The notes under the pieces are model-generated. The model worked only from the letters and a program-made list of their open reading frames with translations. It was not told where the DNA came from and ran no database searches. DNA of 64,000 nt, from assembly GCA_000317655.1 (NCBI GenBank), contig CP003940.1, positions 1,612,001 through 1,676,000 of the forward strand, written 5' to 3'. The stretch comes from Cyanobacterium stanieri PCC 7202. Its GTDB lineage: Bacteria > Cyanobacteriota > Cyanobacteriia > Cyanobacteriales > Cyanobacteriaceae. Position 1 is the first letter of the stretch. Each line of letters starts with the position of its first letter. This document shows positions 1 to 8,243 of this stretch, in pieces. Both the position numbers and the translations under genes were made by a program.

Positions 1-405
1 AGTGGTACCGTTACTGCCCTTATTTATGGTTATGTAGTACGCTTTTTGGCAGTTTCCTTCCATACCGTAGAATCTAGCTTAGGCAAAATTAAACCCCATC
101 TCGATGATGCTTCCCGTAGTTTGGGATTAGGTACCGTTCAAACTCTTTTTAAAGTTCATTTACCCCTCATGTGGGGCGGCATTTTTACCGCCATTATGCT
201 CGTATTTGTGGATGTGATGAAAGAGCTACCCGCTACCCTTGTGATGCGCCCCTTCAACTTCGACACCCTCGCCATCCGAGTTTATCAATACGCCTCCGAT
301 GAAAGATTAATCGAAGCATCTGCCCCCTCCCTCGCCATCATTTTGGCAGGAATTGTACCAGTAATTATTCTTAGTTATGGCATTGCCACATCTCGCCAAC
401 GTTAG
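1..405 (+). CDS. Iron(III) ABC transporter permease, C-terminal part (FutB-like)
   Basis: This is the last 134 codons of an inner-membrane permease; the 5' end lies outside the window, and the frame is open from base 1. It carries the cytoplasmic EAA-type loop of binding-protein-dependent permeases (DDASRSLG followed by HLPLM about 17 residues later), which docks on the ATPase, then hydrophobic segments up to the C-terminus. The loop is typical of Fe3+ permeases of the FutB/SfuB type. A FutA-type binding protein follows 235 bases downstream on the same strand, which supports iron uptake. An internal TTG at 46 could be taken as a start but is not needed, because the frame continues upstream. 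Family assignment is firm; the substrate is inferred from the neighbour. Confidence 0.8.
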   Translation, partial: SGTVTALIYGYVVRFLAVSFHTVESSLGKIKPHLDDASRSLGLGTVQTLFKVHLPLMWGGIFTAIMLVFVDVMKELPATLVMRPFNFDTLAIRVYQYASDERLIEASAPSLAIILAGIVPVIILSYGIATSRQR

Positions 406-447
406 TAACTAACCTTTGTTGGGGATAACGGTTGCGAGTTAGGGAAA

Positions 448-496
448 GGCAATGGGCAATGGGCAATGGGCAATGGGCAATAGGTAATAGGTAATA
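448..496. repeat. Heptamer tandem repeat (GGCAATG/GGTAATA)
   Basis: Seven consecutive 7-base units: GGCAATG four times, then GGCAATA once and GGTAATA twice. It is preceded at 421-447 by a degenerate GGGATAAC...GAGTTAGGG module that also precedes the heptamers near 17830. This is the short tandemly repeated repetitive (STRR) class known in cyanobacteria. It lies between the permease and futA-like genes. Confidence 0.9.
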
Positions 497-561
497 ATTG
501 TGAATTGTTTACGGCTTTACAAGATTATAAATTTTATTCCGAACTCAATTTAATAATTTTA

Positions 562-590
562 TTGAAAATTACTATCAATACAGCTATGAT
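562..590 (+). promoter_or_regulatory. Candidate promoter of the futA-like gene
   Basis: TTGAAA (562-567), a 17-base spacer and TATGAT (585-590) form a good sigma-70-type promoter 50 bases upstream of the ATG at 641. An inverted ATTGA...TCAAT pair (561-579) covers the -35 box and part of the spacer, where an iron repressor such as Fur could bind. The repressor is speculation; the hexamers are seen directly. Confidence 0.45.
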
Positions 591-640
591 ATTAAAGATG
601 ATTAACAATAAAAATTACTATTTAAATCTAATCCAAAGAC

Positions 641-1699
641 ATGACCAACATTAGCAGAAGAAAATTTTTAGGGGTAAGCGCAGGCGCCACAGTAGCCACC
701 ATATCCCTTCGGGAATTGATCAAGGCAGGGGAAGCCTCCGCCCAAGGGCAACAAATCAATCTTTACTCTTCCCGTCACTACAACACCGATCAAAGACTTT
801 ATACAGATTTTGAGCGACAAACAGGCATCAGAGTAAACCTCATCGAAGGTAATGGAGATGAATTGTTTGAAAGAATCCAAAGCGAAGGCAGTAATAGCCC
901 AGCGGATATTTTTATGACCGTCAATGCGGCTAATTTGTGGAGGGCGCAACAGGCGGGATTATTTAGTCCAGTAAATTCATCCACCCTTACTAATCTTATT
1001 CCTAGCTATCTCCGAGATCCTGGTAATAACTGGTTTGCTTTTAGTAAAAGGGCAAGGGTGATTATGTACAACAAGGAAAATGTTAATCCTGATGAGCTTT
1101 CTACCTATCAAGATTTAACCAATCCCAAATGGAGAGGGCGTTTAGTCATGCGTACTTCTAACCATGTGTATAACCAATCTCTCACCGCTGGAATGATTAC
1201 CAATTATGGGGCTGAGGCGGCCGAGGAATGGTGTCGTGGAGTGGTGGCTAATTTCTTACGTCCTCCCCAAGGAAATGATCGCGCTCAAATCGAGGCGGTG
1301 GCTTCTGGGGTTGCCCATGTAACCTGTGCCAATACCTACTATTTAGGACGTTATCAAGAATCTCCTGATCCTAATATTCGAGCGGTGTTAGATCAAGTAG
1401 GAGTATTTTTCCCTGATCAGGATGGACCAGGCACCCATATCAATATCAGTGGTGCAGGGGTTCTCGGAAATGCTCCTAACCGTGCCGGGGCGATCGCCTT
1501 TTTGGAGTATTTACTTAGCGCTCCTGCCCAAAACTATTTTGCCAAAGGTAATACGGAATATCCTGTAGTTGAAGGTGTCGCCATCGATCCCCTTTTACAG
1601 TCCTTTGGTACATTTAAAGAAGATGCTAGTGGAGTGTTTCAACATGGACCAAATTCTGCTGCTGCCATTAGAATGATGGACAGAGCAGGTTGGGCGTAA
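641..1699 (+). CDS. futA: Fe(III) ABC transporter substrate-binding protein, FutA family
   Basis: Periplasmic ferric-iron-binding protein of 352 residues that would deliver iron to the permease encoded just upstream. The N-terminus has a twin-arginine signal (SRRKFLG, residues 5-11) with a hydrophobic stretch and likely cleavage after the Ala-Gln-Gly region near 34-36, so it is probably exported folded by Tat. The mature part begins with the family motif INLYSSRHYNTD. The paired tyrosines Y233/Y234 in ANTYYLGRYQ match the iron-ligand tyrosines of FutA/FbpA proteins. Length is normal for the family. FutA1 and FutA2 types cannot be told apart here. A candidate promoter sits at 562-590, so the gene may be transcribed separately from the permease. 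Confidence 0.92.
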   Translation: MTNISRRKFLGVSAGATVATISLRELIKAGEASAQGQQINLYSSRHYNTDQRLYTDFERQTGIRVNLIEGNGDELFERIQSEGSNSPADIFMTVNAANLWRAQQAGLFSPVNSSTLTNLIPSYLRDPGNNWFAFSKRARVIMYNKENVNPDELSTYQDLTNPKWRGRLVMRTSNHVYNQSLTAGMITNYGAEAAEEWCRGVVANFLRPPQGNDRAQIEAVASGVAHVTCANTYYLGRYQESPDPNIRAVLDQVGVFFPDQDGPGTHINISGAGVLGNAPNRAGAIAFLEYLLSAPAQNYFAKGNTEYPVVEGVAIDPLLQSFGTFKEDASGVFQHGPNSAAAIRMMDRAGWA

Positions 1700-1739
1700 T
1701 TTTTATATATGCTAGAGACTGGGGGGAAAACTTTGATTT

Positions 1740-3377
1740 TTACCACCAGTCATTGCTCTTGTTATTAATACTCTCTCCCCACTCGTCATCATCAAAATAA
1801 ACGGCATTACTTTCCTCTTGATAGTCTTCCTCCTCAAAATTTTCCTCGAGGGTATCCTTTATCGGTTCAATGACTCGGGCGATCGCATCTTGGACAAAAG
1901 CCTTGATAAACTCATCCTTACGACTCAATTTAAATTGTCGTTGCACTACTTCTGTGATACCACCATCTCCCCAATCTTGATCATGGCTAAAATACTCCAC
2001 AAAACTTTTACCCGCAATACGGGTGAGATAAGCCGCACTAACTCCCTGAATAGCTTTGCCTACCACATAGGTAGCCAGGGTTAGCTGCAATGCCCTTGCC
2101 ACCAATTCCACCGCACCTTTGACCACCCCCAAACTAACTAAGGTTTTACCTAAAGATACCGCCAAATCCCTGCCGCGATCGCTATTAATCTCACAACCAT
2201 AAACCTGTCCAATTTCCACCACCATCTGAGCATTTACCGCCGCCGCCGCCAACATATCCACCACTGGCACAGGAGTACAAGCAATTACCCCCGCCCCAAT
2301 CCATTGATAACGACTGATAATTTTATCCGCCTCCCGGGTGCGCTGTTGGGCAATTAACTTTCTCGCCTCCTCTCCCAACCTTTGGGATTGTAATAAAATA
2401 TTATCTGCCAATAAATCATCCCCCTCTGCTCGACAGATGGCCGCCAAACGCTTGATTACATTAGATACCTCCACCTCTGGTTGGATTATTTCATCCGCCG
2501 AAAATTGCACAGGTTGCGGATTAGCACAGGCTTTGATGACATCATTACTGGGGATAAATTTAGCAACCCTTTGTTGCAAATTATTTAAAATAACTTCTTG
2601 TTCTTGTTCTGAGTATAAATCAACTTTATTAAAGATTAATAAAGATCGTTTACCGATAGTAGCCAAAGCCTCTAAAGGTTTAAATTCCGAAGCCCTCAAA
2701 TCATTGTCACAAACAAATAACAATAAATCTGCTTCCGTTGCCAACTCTCGGGCTAATTGTTCTCGAATTTCTCCAGGGGCGCCCATTTCCAGAATACCGG
2801 GGGTATCGGTAATCAAGATTTCTCGGTTGGCAGAGGGAATTTTGAGAGAATGAGTTACCCCTTCGGTGGTGGTGCCAATACTCGCCTGAATTTCCCCCAC
2901 CATTTCCCCCATCAAGGCGTTGACAAGGGAGGTTTTACCCGCGCTACCTGTGCCAAATACGGCTACTTTTAGAGTGCCTGTGCTAAAGTTAACCTCAATT
3001 TGTCGAGATTTTTCCAGTAGGGCTTTTTGGGTGACTTCGTCTTGAATTTGAGCAACTTGTTTTTTTACTGCTTTGATGGTTTCTGAGGCGATTTCGTTTT
3101 TCTGGGCAGGGAGGGCAGGTAAAGGGCGTTTTCTTTTACTTTTTCCTCTATTAGATGGATTGGTTTTATCACTAGGAATAATGCCGAAATAGTAGAGGAA
3201 TATAACAATGAAGAATATTAATAAAAGGATGAGGACGAAGATTAAAAAATTGGCTAATAATGGACTTGTCCAAGAAATCTCGCTATATAGCCGAGACAAG
3301 GCACTAACTAACCACAGCATTAAGCCGAAAATAATACTTAAACCGACAACAATGGTTAGAAGACGAGACAGGCGCAT
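1740..3377 (-). CDS. Membrane-anchored Era-like GTPase with DUF697 C-terminal domain
   Basis: A 545-residue GTPase. Two N-terminal membrane segments (about 8-28 and 39-62) are followed by a basic linker and a complete G domain: G1 GTGSAGKTS (142-150), a G2 threonine in GTTTEG (near 168-173), G3 DTPG (191-194) and G4 NKVD (250-253). The C-terminal half has the hydrophobic DUF697 region (about 350-480) with the CTPVPVVDM motif. The tail is acidic (DDDEWGE). Related proteins are widespread in cyanobacteria and have no settled function; a role at the membrane is inferred from the anchors. ATG start at 3377. It is convergent with the futA-like gene and shows no operon partner. Confidence 0.85.
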   Translation of the reverse strand: MRLSRLLTIVVGLSIIFGLMLWLVSALSRLYSEISWTSPLLANFLIFVLILLLIFFIVIFLYYFGIIPSDKTNPSNRGKSKRKRPLPALPAQKNEIASETIKAVKKQVAQIQDEVTQKALLEKSRQIEVNFSTGTLKVAVFGTGSAGKTSLVNALMGEMVGEIQASIGTTTEGVTHSLKIPSANREILITDTPGILEMGAPGEIREQLARELATEADLLLFVCDNDLRASEFKPLEALATIGKRSLLIFNKVDLYSEQEQEVILNNLQQRVAKFIPSNDVIKACANPQPVQFSADEIIQPEVEVSNVIKRLAAICRAEGDDLLADNILLQSQRLGEEARKLIAQQRTREADKIISRYQWIGAGVIACTPVPVVDMLAAAAVNAQMVVEIGQVYGCEINSDRGRDLAVSLGKTLVSLGVVKGAVELVARALQLTLATYVVGKAIQGVSAAYLTRIAGKSFVEYFSHDQDWGDGGITEVVQRQFKLSRKDEFIKAFVQDAIARVIEPIKDTLEENFEEEDYQEESNAVYFDDDEWGESINNKSNDWW

Positions 3378-3396
3378 GGCTTTGTTAACAGTAATT

Positions 3397-4293
3397 TTAT
3401 CTATAATATTCGATTAACCAAATTACCACGGGTAAAGTAATAAAACTCATCACCGTGGAAGTGATAATTGTTTGGGCGACGATGGTGGCATTACCTCCAA
3501 ACTCTTTCACCATCACAAGGGTATTTATTGCCGTTGGCATTGCTGTTTGTAATACCAATACTTGTAAGTCTAATCCTTCTAATCCTATTATTTTACCAGT
3601 TCCAAGGGCGATCGTCGGGGCAACAATTAATTTAATGAGGGCTAAAAGAAATTCCCGTAACGTAAAAATAAATTTTGTTTGTGCCAACTGCATCCCTAAA
3701 ATAATCAGAGCAATGGGAATCGCCGAAATTCCCAACAACTCCATACTTCTTCCTAAATTAAAAGGTAATTGTATCCTAGAAATATTGAGCATAGCACCAA
3801 AAAACATTGCCCAAATTAGAGGAAGTTGTAAAGTTAAAATAACCCCTCTTTTGATCCCCTTATTGCTCAAAATAGCAGGTAACATACCAAACAAAAAAAT
3901 GCTCGAGCCAATCATATAAATAATCGCCCTATCCAAGCCCTCATTACCCAGAGCAAAAGTCGTTATGGGTAAACCCATATTGCCATTATTAGGGCAAAGA
4001 ATCACCGCAAAAATACTTTGTCGATCATTTTTTTCTATGTCAAAAAAAACACTAAATAACCAAATTAAACCATAGATAAATAAAGAAATTAACCCATAAC
4101 TGATAATAATTAATGATACACTCCTGCCCGATACCGTATTACGATATAAACTATCTGCTACCAAGGCAGGGGCAAGAATGTATATACTCAACTTACAAAG
4201 AGTTAATTGATCTAAATTCAGTTTTTGTCCTGCGATATAACCGATAATGATTATTAAACCTACAGGTAAAACCGCCGACAAAATTATATTCAT
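3397..4293 (-). CDS. AEC family transporter (auxin efflux carrier type)
   Basis: A 298-residue integral membrane protein with about ten hydrophobic segments throughout, starting directly with a membrane helix (MNIILSAVLPVGLIIIIGYI). The motif ICPNNGNMGLP-like stretch (CPNNGNMGLP, in the first third) is characteristic of AEC/PIN-related carriers, and the C-terminal half repeats the fold (QTAMPTAINTLVMVKEFGG). Bacterial members export or import small carboxylates such as malonate; the substrate here is unknown. It lies 19 bases upstream of the DUF697 GTPase on the same strand, so the two may be co-transcribed. Confidence 0.85.
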   Translation of the reverse strand: MNIILSAVLPVGLIIIIGYIAGQKLNLDQLTLCKLSIYILAPALVADSLYRNTVSGRSVSLIIISYGLISLFIYGLIWLFSVFFDIEKNDRQSIFAVILCPNNGNMGLPITTFALGNEGLDRAIIYMIGSSIFLFGMLPAILSNKGIKRGVILTLQLPLIWAMFFGAMLNISRIQLPFNLGRSMELLGISAIPIALIILGMQLAQTKFIFTLREFLLALIKLIVAPTIALGTGKIIGLEGLDLQVLVLQTAMPTAINTLVMVKEFGGNATIVAQTIITSTVMSFITLPVVIWLIEYYR

Positions 4294-4360
4294 AATAAAA
4301 TTATTTAGGGTTTACCAAATAAATCATCAAACCCCAATTATCAATTAGCCTACCCTGATA

Positions 4361-6100
4361 TTACTCATTTTCTAATAAACTATCGCATAACTCACGCTGA
4401 CTATCATTTAAATCATTCATAACCTTCAATTGATAACCCGTTACCCTTGGTTTAGCTAATGTAACCATCAAATTTTTCAACTCATCCTGATGGAAAATCG
4501 TCACCTCAACCTCATCCCCTTCGCCATAGTCAGCCAATCTATCCCCAATGGTATCTGCACCAACTCGAAAGCCATCAATGGCTAACAACTCATCCCCTGC
4601 CTCCATGCCTACTTTGGCCGCAGGAGAATTAGCATCCACAAAACTAATTTTTTCTATAGCTCCCTCTTTTTGAATTAAAATACCTAAATAAGGATGAGCA
4701 TTTTTGTTGGTTTTCTCCTCCAACTTCAATCCAAAAGGCTCTAAAAATTCATTAAAAGGTAACTCCTTCGTACCATTCAAATATAAATCCCAGAACTCCG
4801 TTAAATCTTGTCCTGCTACCTCCTCAATAACAGCTTTTAACTCCTCCTCAGTGTAGCCAATTTCGTCAATGCCAAAACGTTGCCACATTTGCCGCATCAC
4901 ATCATCAAAAGACTTCTGCCCTTGACTATTTTTACGAATAATTAAATCCAAAAATAAAGCAATAAACTGTCCTTTGAGGTAATAAGAAATTTGATTATTA
5001 TTACTATAAGCATCACGACGATATAACTTAATCCAAGCATCAAAGCTAGACTCCCTTAAGGGTTGAATATGTCGGCCCGGAATGGATAGATATTGACTAA
5101 TATCCTTACTCAACAAATCAAACAAAGTCTTACGAGAATAAACCTTGGCACGATAGGGAATAAAAATATCATAGTAGCTAGTTACCCCCTCACAAAACCA
5201 CAGAGAGGCAGTATAATTTTCTTGGCTATAATCAAAATTTTCCAATTCCTTGGGGCGAATTCTTTTTACATTCCAAAGATGGAAAAATTCATGGGCGACT
5301 AACTGCAAAAATCGATTATATTTATCCTCCTTACCAAAACCAAAGCGAGGATAATTTAAAACACAACAATTTTTATGCTCCAAACCCCCAAAACCACTTC
5401 CAGAAAGATGTAAGAGAAAGAAATAATCTTCGTACGGTAAATCCCCAAATAATTCCTCTTCTTTTTCAATAATTGCCTTAGTATCTTTGATCAGTTTTTC
5501 TTTATCAAGATTACCTTTACCCCAAGTTACCCATTGATGAGGTTTATCAGACACCACAAAACTATCAATTTCTTGAGTACCAATTTCAAAAGGGCTATCC
5601 ACAAGGGTATCAAAACAGTCGGCACAGAAGGTATTATGACTAATTTTGAGTAAAGATGTAGTTATTTGCCAATCTTTGTGGGGAGGAATAATGGAAACGG
5701 TATGGGGAATATGTTGATATTCGGGAATATAGAAAAATAAAGCCGCACCATTGAAATAGCCATGGGTACTATCTAAATGATTGGTTCTAACGGTTAATTC
5801 ATTGGCATATATTTTATAACTAATTTTAATGTCTTTGGTGTTTTTTGCTTCTATTTGCCAATGATTTTTAGATTTTTTTTGCCATGAAATTGATTGATTA
5901 GTTTTGGCATCTAATGCAGAAAATTCCTGCAAATTTTTAGAATATTCCCTTACTAAATAAGATCCGGGAGTCCATACGGGCATCATTATATCTAATATAT
6001 CCTCTGTCCAATTGCTGATGGTTAGATTCATCTGAAATAGATGTAATTCAGGATTCTCCATGGATATTTGATAATATATGTCTGGTTGTTGGATATTCAT
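4361..6100 (-). CDS. M61 family metallopeptidase with PDZ domain
   Basis: A 579-residue zinc peptidase of the glycyl aminopeptidase family. An N-terminal beta domain (about 1-180) is followed by a thermolysin-like catalytic domain with HEFFH (270-274) and the third zinc ligand Glu in WFCEG (E304). The GLEHKN motif before the active site is typical of M61. Residues about 470-560 form a PDZ domain (GILIQKEG ... AGDELLAIDG). No signal peptide is seen, so the protein should be cytoplasmic. M61 enzymes release N-terminal Gly or Ala from peptides; the physiological substrate is unknown. ATG start at 6100. Confidence 0.92.
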   Translation of the reverse strand: MNIQQPDIYYQISMENPELHLFQMNLTISNWTEDILDIMMPVWTPGSYLVREYSKNLQEFSALDAKTNQSISWQKKSKNHWQIEAKNTKDIKISYKIYANELTVRTNHLDSTHGYFNGAALFFYIPEYQHIPHTVSIIPPHKDWQITTSLLKISHNTFCADCFDTLVDSPFEIGTQEIDSFVVSDKPHQWVTWGKGNLDKEKLIKDTKAIIEKEEELFGDLPYEDYFFLLHLSGSGFGGLEHKNCCVLNYPRFGFGKEDKYNRFLQLVAHEFFHLWNVKRIRPKELENFDYSQENYTASLWFCEGVTSYYDIFIPYRAKVYSRKTLFDLLSKDISQYLSIPGRHIQPLRESSFDAWIKLYRRDAYSNNNQISYYLKGQFIALFLDLIIRKNSQGQKSFDDVMRQMWQRFGIDEIGYTEEELKAVIEEVAGQDLTEFWDLYLNGTKELPFNEFLEPFGLKLEEKTNKNAHPYLGILIQKEGAIEKISFVDANSPAAKVGMEAGDELLAIDGFRVGADTIGDRLADYGEGDEVEVTIFHQDELKNLMVTLAKPRVTGYQLKVMNDLNDSQRELCDSLLENE

Positions 6101-6179
6101 TATGATGTATAAATGCCAGTTTCTCTTTTACTACATTGAATTAAGTCTTTAATGATTATATTTTAATCAATTTTATTTG

Positions 6180-6872
6180 TTATTCATTACCCAATTGACC
6201 AATAATATGATGCAGTTGTTTGATGTTAGGGAGTAGCATGGTATTAGAGCCGTTATCGATTTTGACTAAATTTTTATGTTCTAGTTTACTGACATTTTGC
6301 ACACATTCTTCGAGGGATAATAAAGCTAAATCTGCCAAATCTTGGAGATGAAAATTATAAATTTCCATACCGTTTTCTATGGCTTGTCCATACTTGTCAG
6401 CAAGGGATAATAAAATAGTAACCAGTCTAACTTTGGTAGCTTGATGATGAAAACGGTAATATTCTTGAGATTCTATTACCTTATTGACCATGGATTTTAG
6501 CAAACGGTTTTGTATTTGAGCATCCCGGAATAATACTTGGATAAATCTTTGGGCGGAAATGGTAAACATCTCCACATCAGAAACACTTAACACTTGACTA
6601 TGAAAATTAGCATTGCCCAAAATGCCGATTTCACCCACAAAACCACCTTTACCGATGATTTCGATGGTTATGGGTTGCCCTCCATAAAAGCGCTGTACTT
6701 TTATCCAGCCTGAAGAAATGAGATAAAAACAGCTACCCCAGTCATCTTGAGAAATAATGGTTTCTCCTCTTTCATAGGTTTTGGTTTCTAATAATTTAAT
6801 TACCGATTCGAGGGTTTCATCACTAAGATTATGAAAAAGGGGAAAAAGTTCGGCAAATTCTTGCGTCTCCAT
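6180..6872 (-). CDS. Crp/Fnr family transcriptional regulator
   Basis: A 230-residue regulator. Residues about 10-125 form a cyclic-nucleotide-binding-type beta roll (GETIISQDDWGSCFYLI ... GKGGFVGEIGILG), followed by a dimerisation helix and a C-terminal winged helix (LQDLADLALLSLEECVQ, about 170-190) for DNA contact. The effector is unknown: the phosphate-binding cassette of CRP is not clearly conserved. The gene is transcribed divergently from sulfate adenylyltransferase, and the shared 167-base region contains a perfect inverted repeat at 6948-6964. A role in sulfur regulation, as for CysR of Synechococcus, is an inference from that arrangement. Confidence 0.85.
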   Translation of the reverse strand: METQEFAELFPLFHNLSDETLESVIKLLETKTYERGETIISQDDWGSCFYLISSGWIKVQRFYGGQPITIEIIGKGGFVGEIGILGNANFHSQVLSVSDVEMFTISAQRFIQVLFRDAQIQNRLLKSMVNKVIESQEYYRFHHQATKVRLVTILLSLADKYGQAIENGMEIYNFHLQDLADLALLSLEECVQNVSKLEHKNLVKIDNGSNTMLLPNIKQLHHIIGQLGNE

Positions 6873-6947
6873 GGAGTATTGATTAAAGAATAGTTTTTTC
6901 TTTAAGAGTTTAGGATTACTGCATTTTACTTGATTTTTTCCTTTTCG

Positions 6948-6964
6948 GTCAACTCTTGGTTGAC
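6948..6964. promoter_or_regulatory. Perfect inverted repeat, candidate operator
   Basis: GTCAAC-N5-GTTGAC is an exact inverted repeat of 17 bases between the divergent Crp-family gene and sat. Its right arm shares five bases with a TTGACA hexamer (6960-6965), so a protein bound here could block or reposition transcription towards sat. The size and symmetry suit a dimeric Crp-type regulator, but the half-sites differ from the NtcA (GTA-N8-TAC) consensus. Confidence 0.45.
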
Positions 6965-7039
6965 ATTACAGGGTTAGGAAAAATGCTCATTGCTTGATAG
7001 GATAAAACGTGGCTAATTTTTAACTTTTATTAAAATTTT

Positions 7040-8206
7040 ATGACTAAAATTGAAGAAACCATCCCTGCCCATGGTGGTAAATTAATAAATAGATTGGCAA
7101 CTACTGCCGAAAGAGATGAATTTATGGCTCAGGCAGATAAATTGCCTAGGGTACAATTGGATGAAAGAGCCACCTCTGATTTGGTGATGATTGCTATCGG
7201 TGGTTTTAGTCCTTTGCAAGGATTTATGGCACAGGATGACTACGAGAATGTCGTGGACAATATGCGCCTTAAAAATGGTTTACCTTGGTCTGTACCCGTT
7301 ACTCTTTCTGTTACCGAAGAAGTGGCAGAGCCTTTAAAAGAAGGCGGTTGGGTACGTTTGGATGACTCCAATGGTAGATTTGTAGGGGTTTTGGAACTTA
7401 CCCAAAAATATCGCTACAATAAAACCCATGAAGCGGTGAAGGTTTATGGTACTGATGAGGATAAACACCCTGGGGTAAAGGTGGTTTATGAACAGGGAGA
7501 AATCAATTTGGCTGGTCCTATTTGGTTGTTGCAAAGGGATGATCATCCTCTTTTCCCCAAATATCAAATTGATCCTGCCCAGTCTCGTAAGTTGTTTTTG
7601 GAAAGGGGTTGGAAAACTGTGGTTGGTTTCCAGACTCGTAACCCTATCCACCGCGCCCATGAGTATATCCAAAAGTGTGCTTTGGAAACCGTTGATGGTT
7701 TATTTCTTCATCCTTTGGTGGGTGCAACCAAGAGTGATGATGTGCCTGCGGATGTGAGAATGCGTTGTTACGAGATTATGATGGATAAGTATTTCCCCCA
7801 AAACAGGGTGATTCTTGCCATTAATCCTTCGGCGATGCGTTATGCTGGTCCTCGTGAGGCGATTTTCCATGCTTTGATTCGTAAGAATTATGGCTGTACT
7901 CATTTTATCGTGGGTCGTGATCATGCTGGGGTTGGTGATTATTATGGTACTTATGATGCCCAGTTAATTTTTGATGAGTTTGAACCTGCGGAGTTGGGTA
8001 TCACGCCCATGAAGTTTGAACATGCTTTTTATTGTAAGCGCACTGAGCAGATGGCGACTTCCAAAACCAGTCCTTCTAGTCCAGAAGAAAGGGTACACCT
8101 TTCGGGTACTAAGGTAAGAGAGATGTTGAGACGTGGTGAGTTACCCCCTCCTCAGTTTTCTCGTCCTGAAGTGGCGGCTGAGTTGGCTAAGGCTATGCAC
8201 CGTTAA
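7040..8206 (+). CDS. sat: Sulfate adenylyltransferase (ATP sulfurylase)
   Basis: A 388-residue enzyme that makes adenosine 5'-phosphosulfate from ATP and sulfate, the first step of assimilatory sulfate reduction. The PUA-like N-terminal domain is followed by the catalytic domain with [11 protein letters not shown] (198-208), which holds the HxxH nucleotide-binding motif, and by VGRDHAG further on. It has no fused APS kinase domain; this is the single-domain type common in cyanobacteria. The ATG at 7040 is preceded by an AT-rich leader without a strong ribosome-binding site. A Crp-family regulator is divergent upstream, with a candidate operator between them. Confidence 0.96.
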   Translation: MTKIEETIPAHGGKLINRLATTAERDEFMAQADKLPRVQLDERATSDLVMIAIGGFSPLQGFMAQDDYENVVDNMRLKNGLPWSVPVTLSVTEEVAEPLKEGGWVRLDDSNGRFVGVLELTQKYRYNKTHEAVKVYGTDEDKHPGVKVVYEQGEINLAGPIWLLQRDDHPLFPKYQIDPAQSRKLFLERGWKTVVGFQTRNPIHRAHEYIQKCALETVDGLFLHPLVGATKSDDVPADVRMRCYEIMMDKYFPQNRVILAINPSAMRYAGPREAIFHALIRKNYGCTHFIVGRDHAGVGDYYGTYDAQLIFDEFEPAELGITPMKFEHAFYCKRTEQMATSKTSPSSPEERVHLSGTKVREMLRRGELPPPQFSRPEVAAELAKAMHR

Positions 8207-8227
8207 TTTTTGATTTACCCTCTAAAT

Positions 8228-8243
8228 CCCCCTATTCTGGGGG
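8228..8243. repeat. CCCCC/GGGGG hairpin of a dispersed repeat
   Basis: CCCCC-TATTCT-GGGGG, flanked by AAATC on the left and ACTTTC on the right. The same module occurs in the opposite sense at 43915-43942 (AAAGTCCCCC...GGGGGATTTA) and in an expanded form at 33452-33524. It lies at the junction of convergent sat and radA, overlaps the radA stop, and could act as a weak bidirectional terminator. Confidence 0.7.

Noticed and set aside
448-496. Tandem repeats taken as a CRISPR array
   Set aside because: The units are 7 bases without unique spacers; this is the STRR class, and no cas gene is present.
1740-3377. Identification as Era or Der (ribosome-assembly GTPase)
   Set aside because: There is no KH domain or second G domain; the N-terminal membrane helices and DUF697 region point to a different subfamily.
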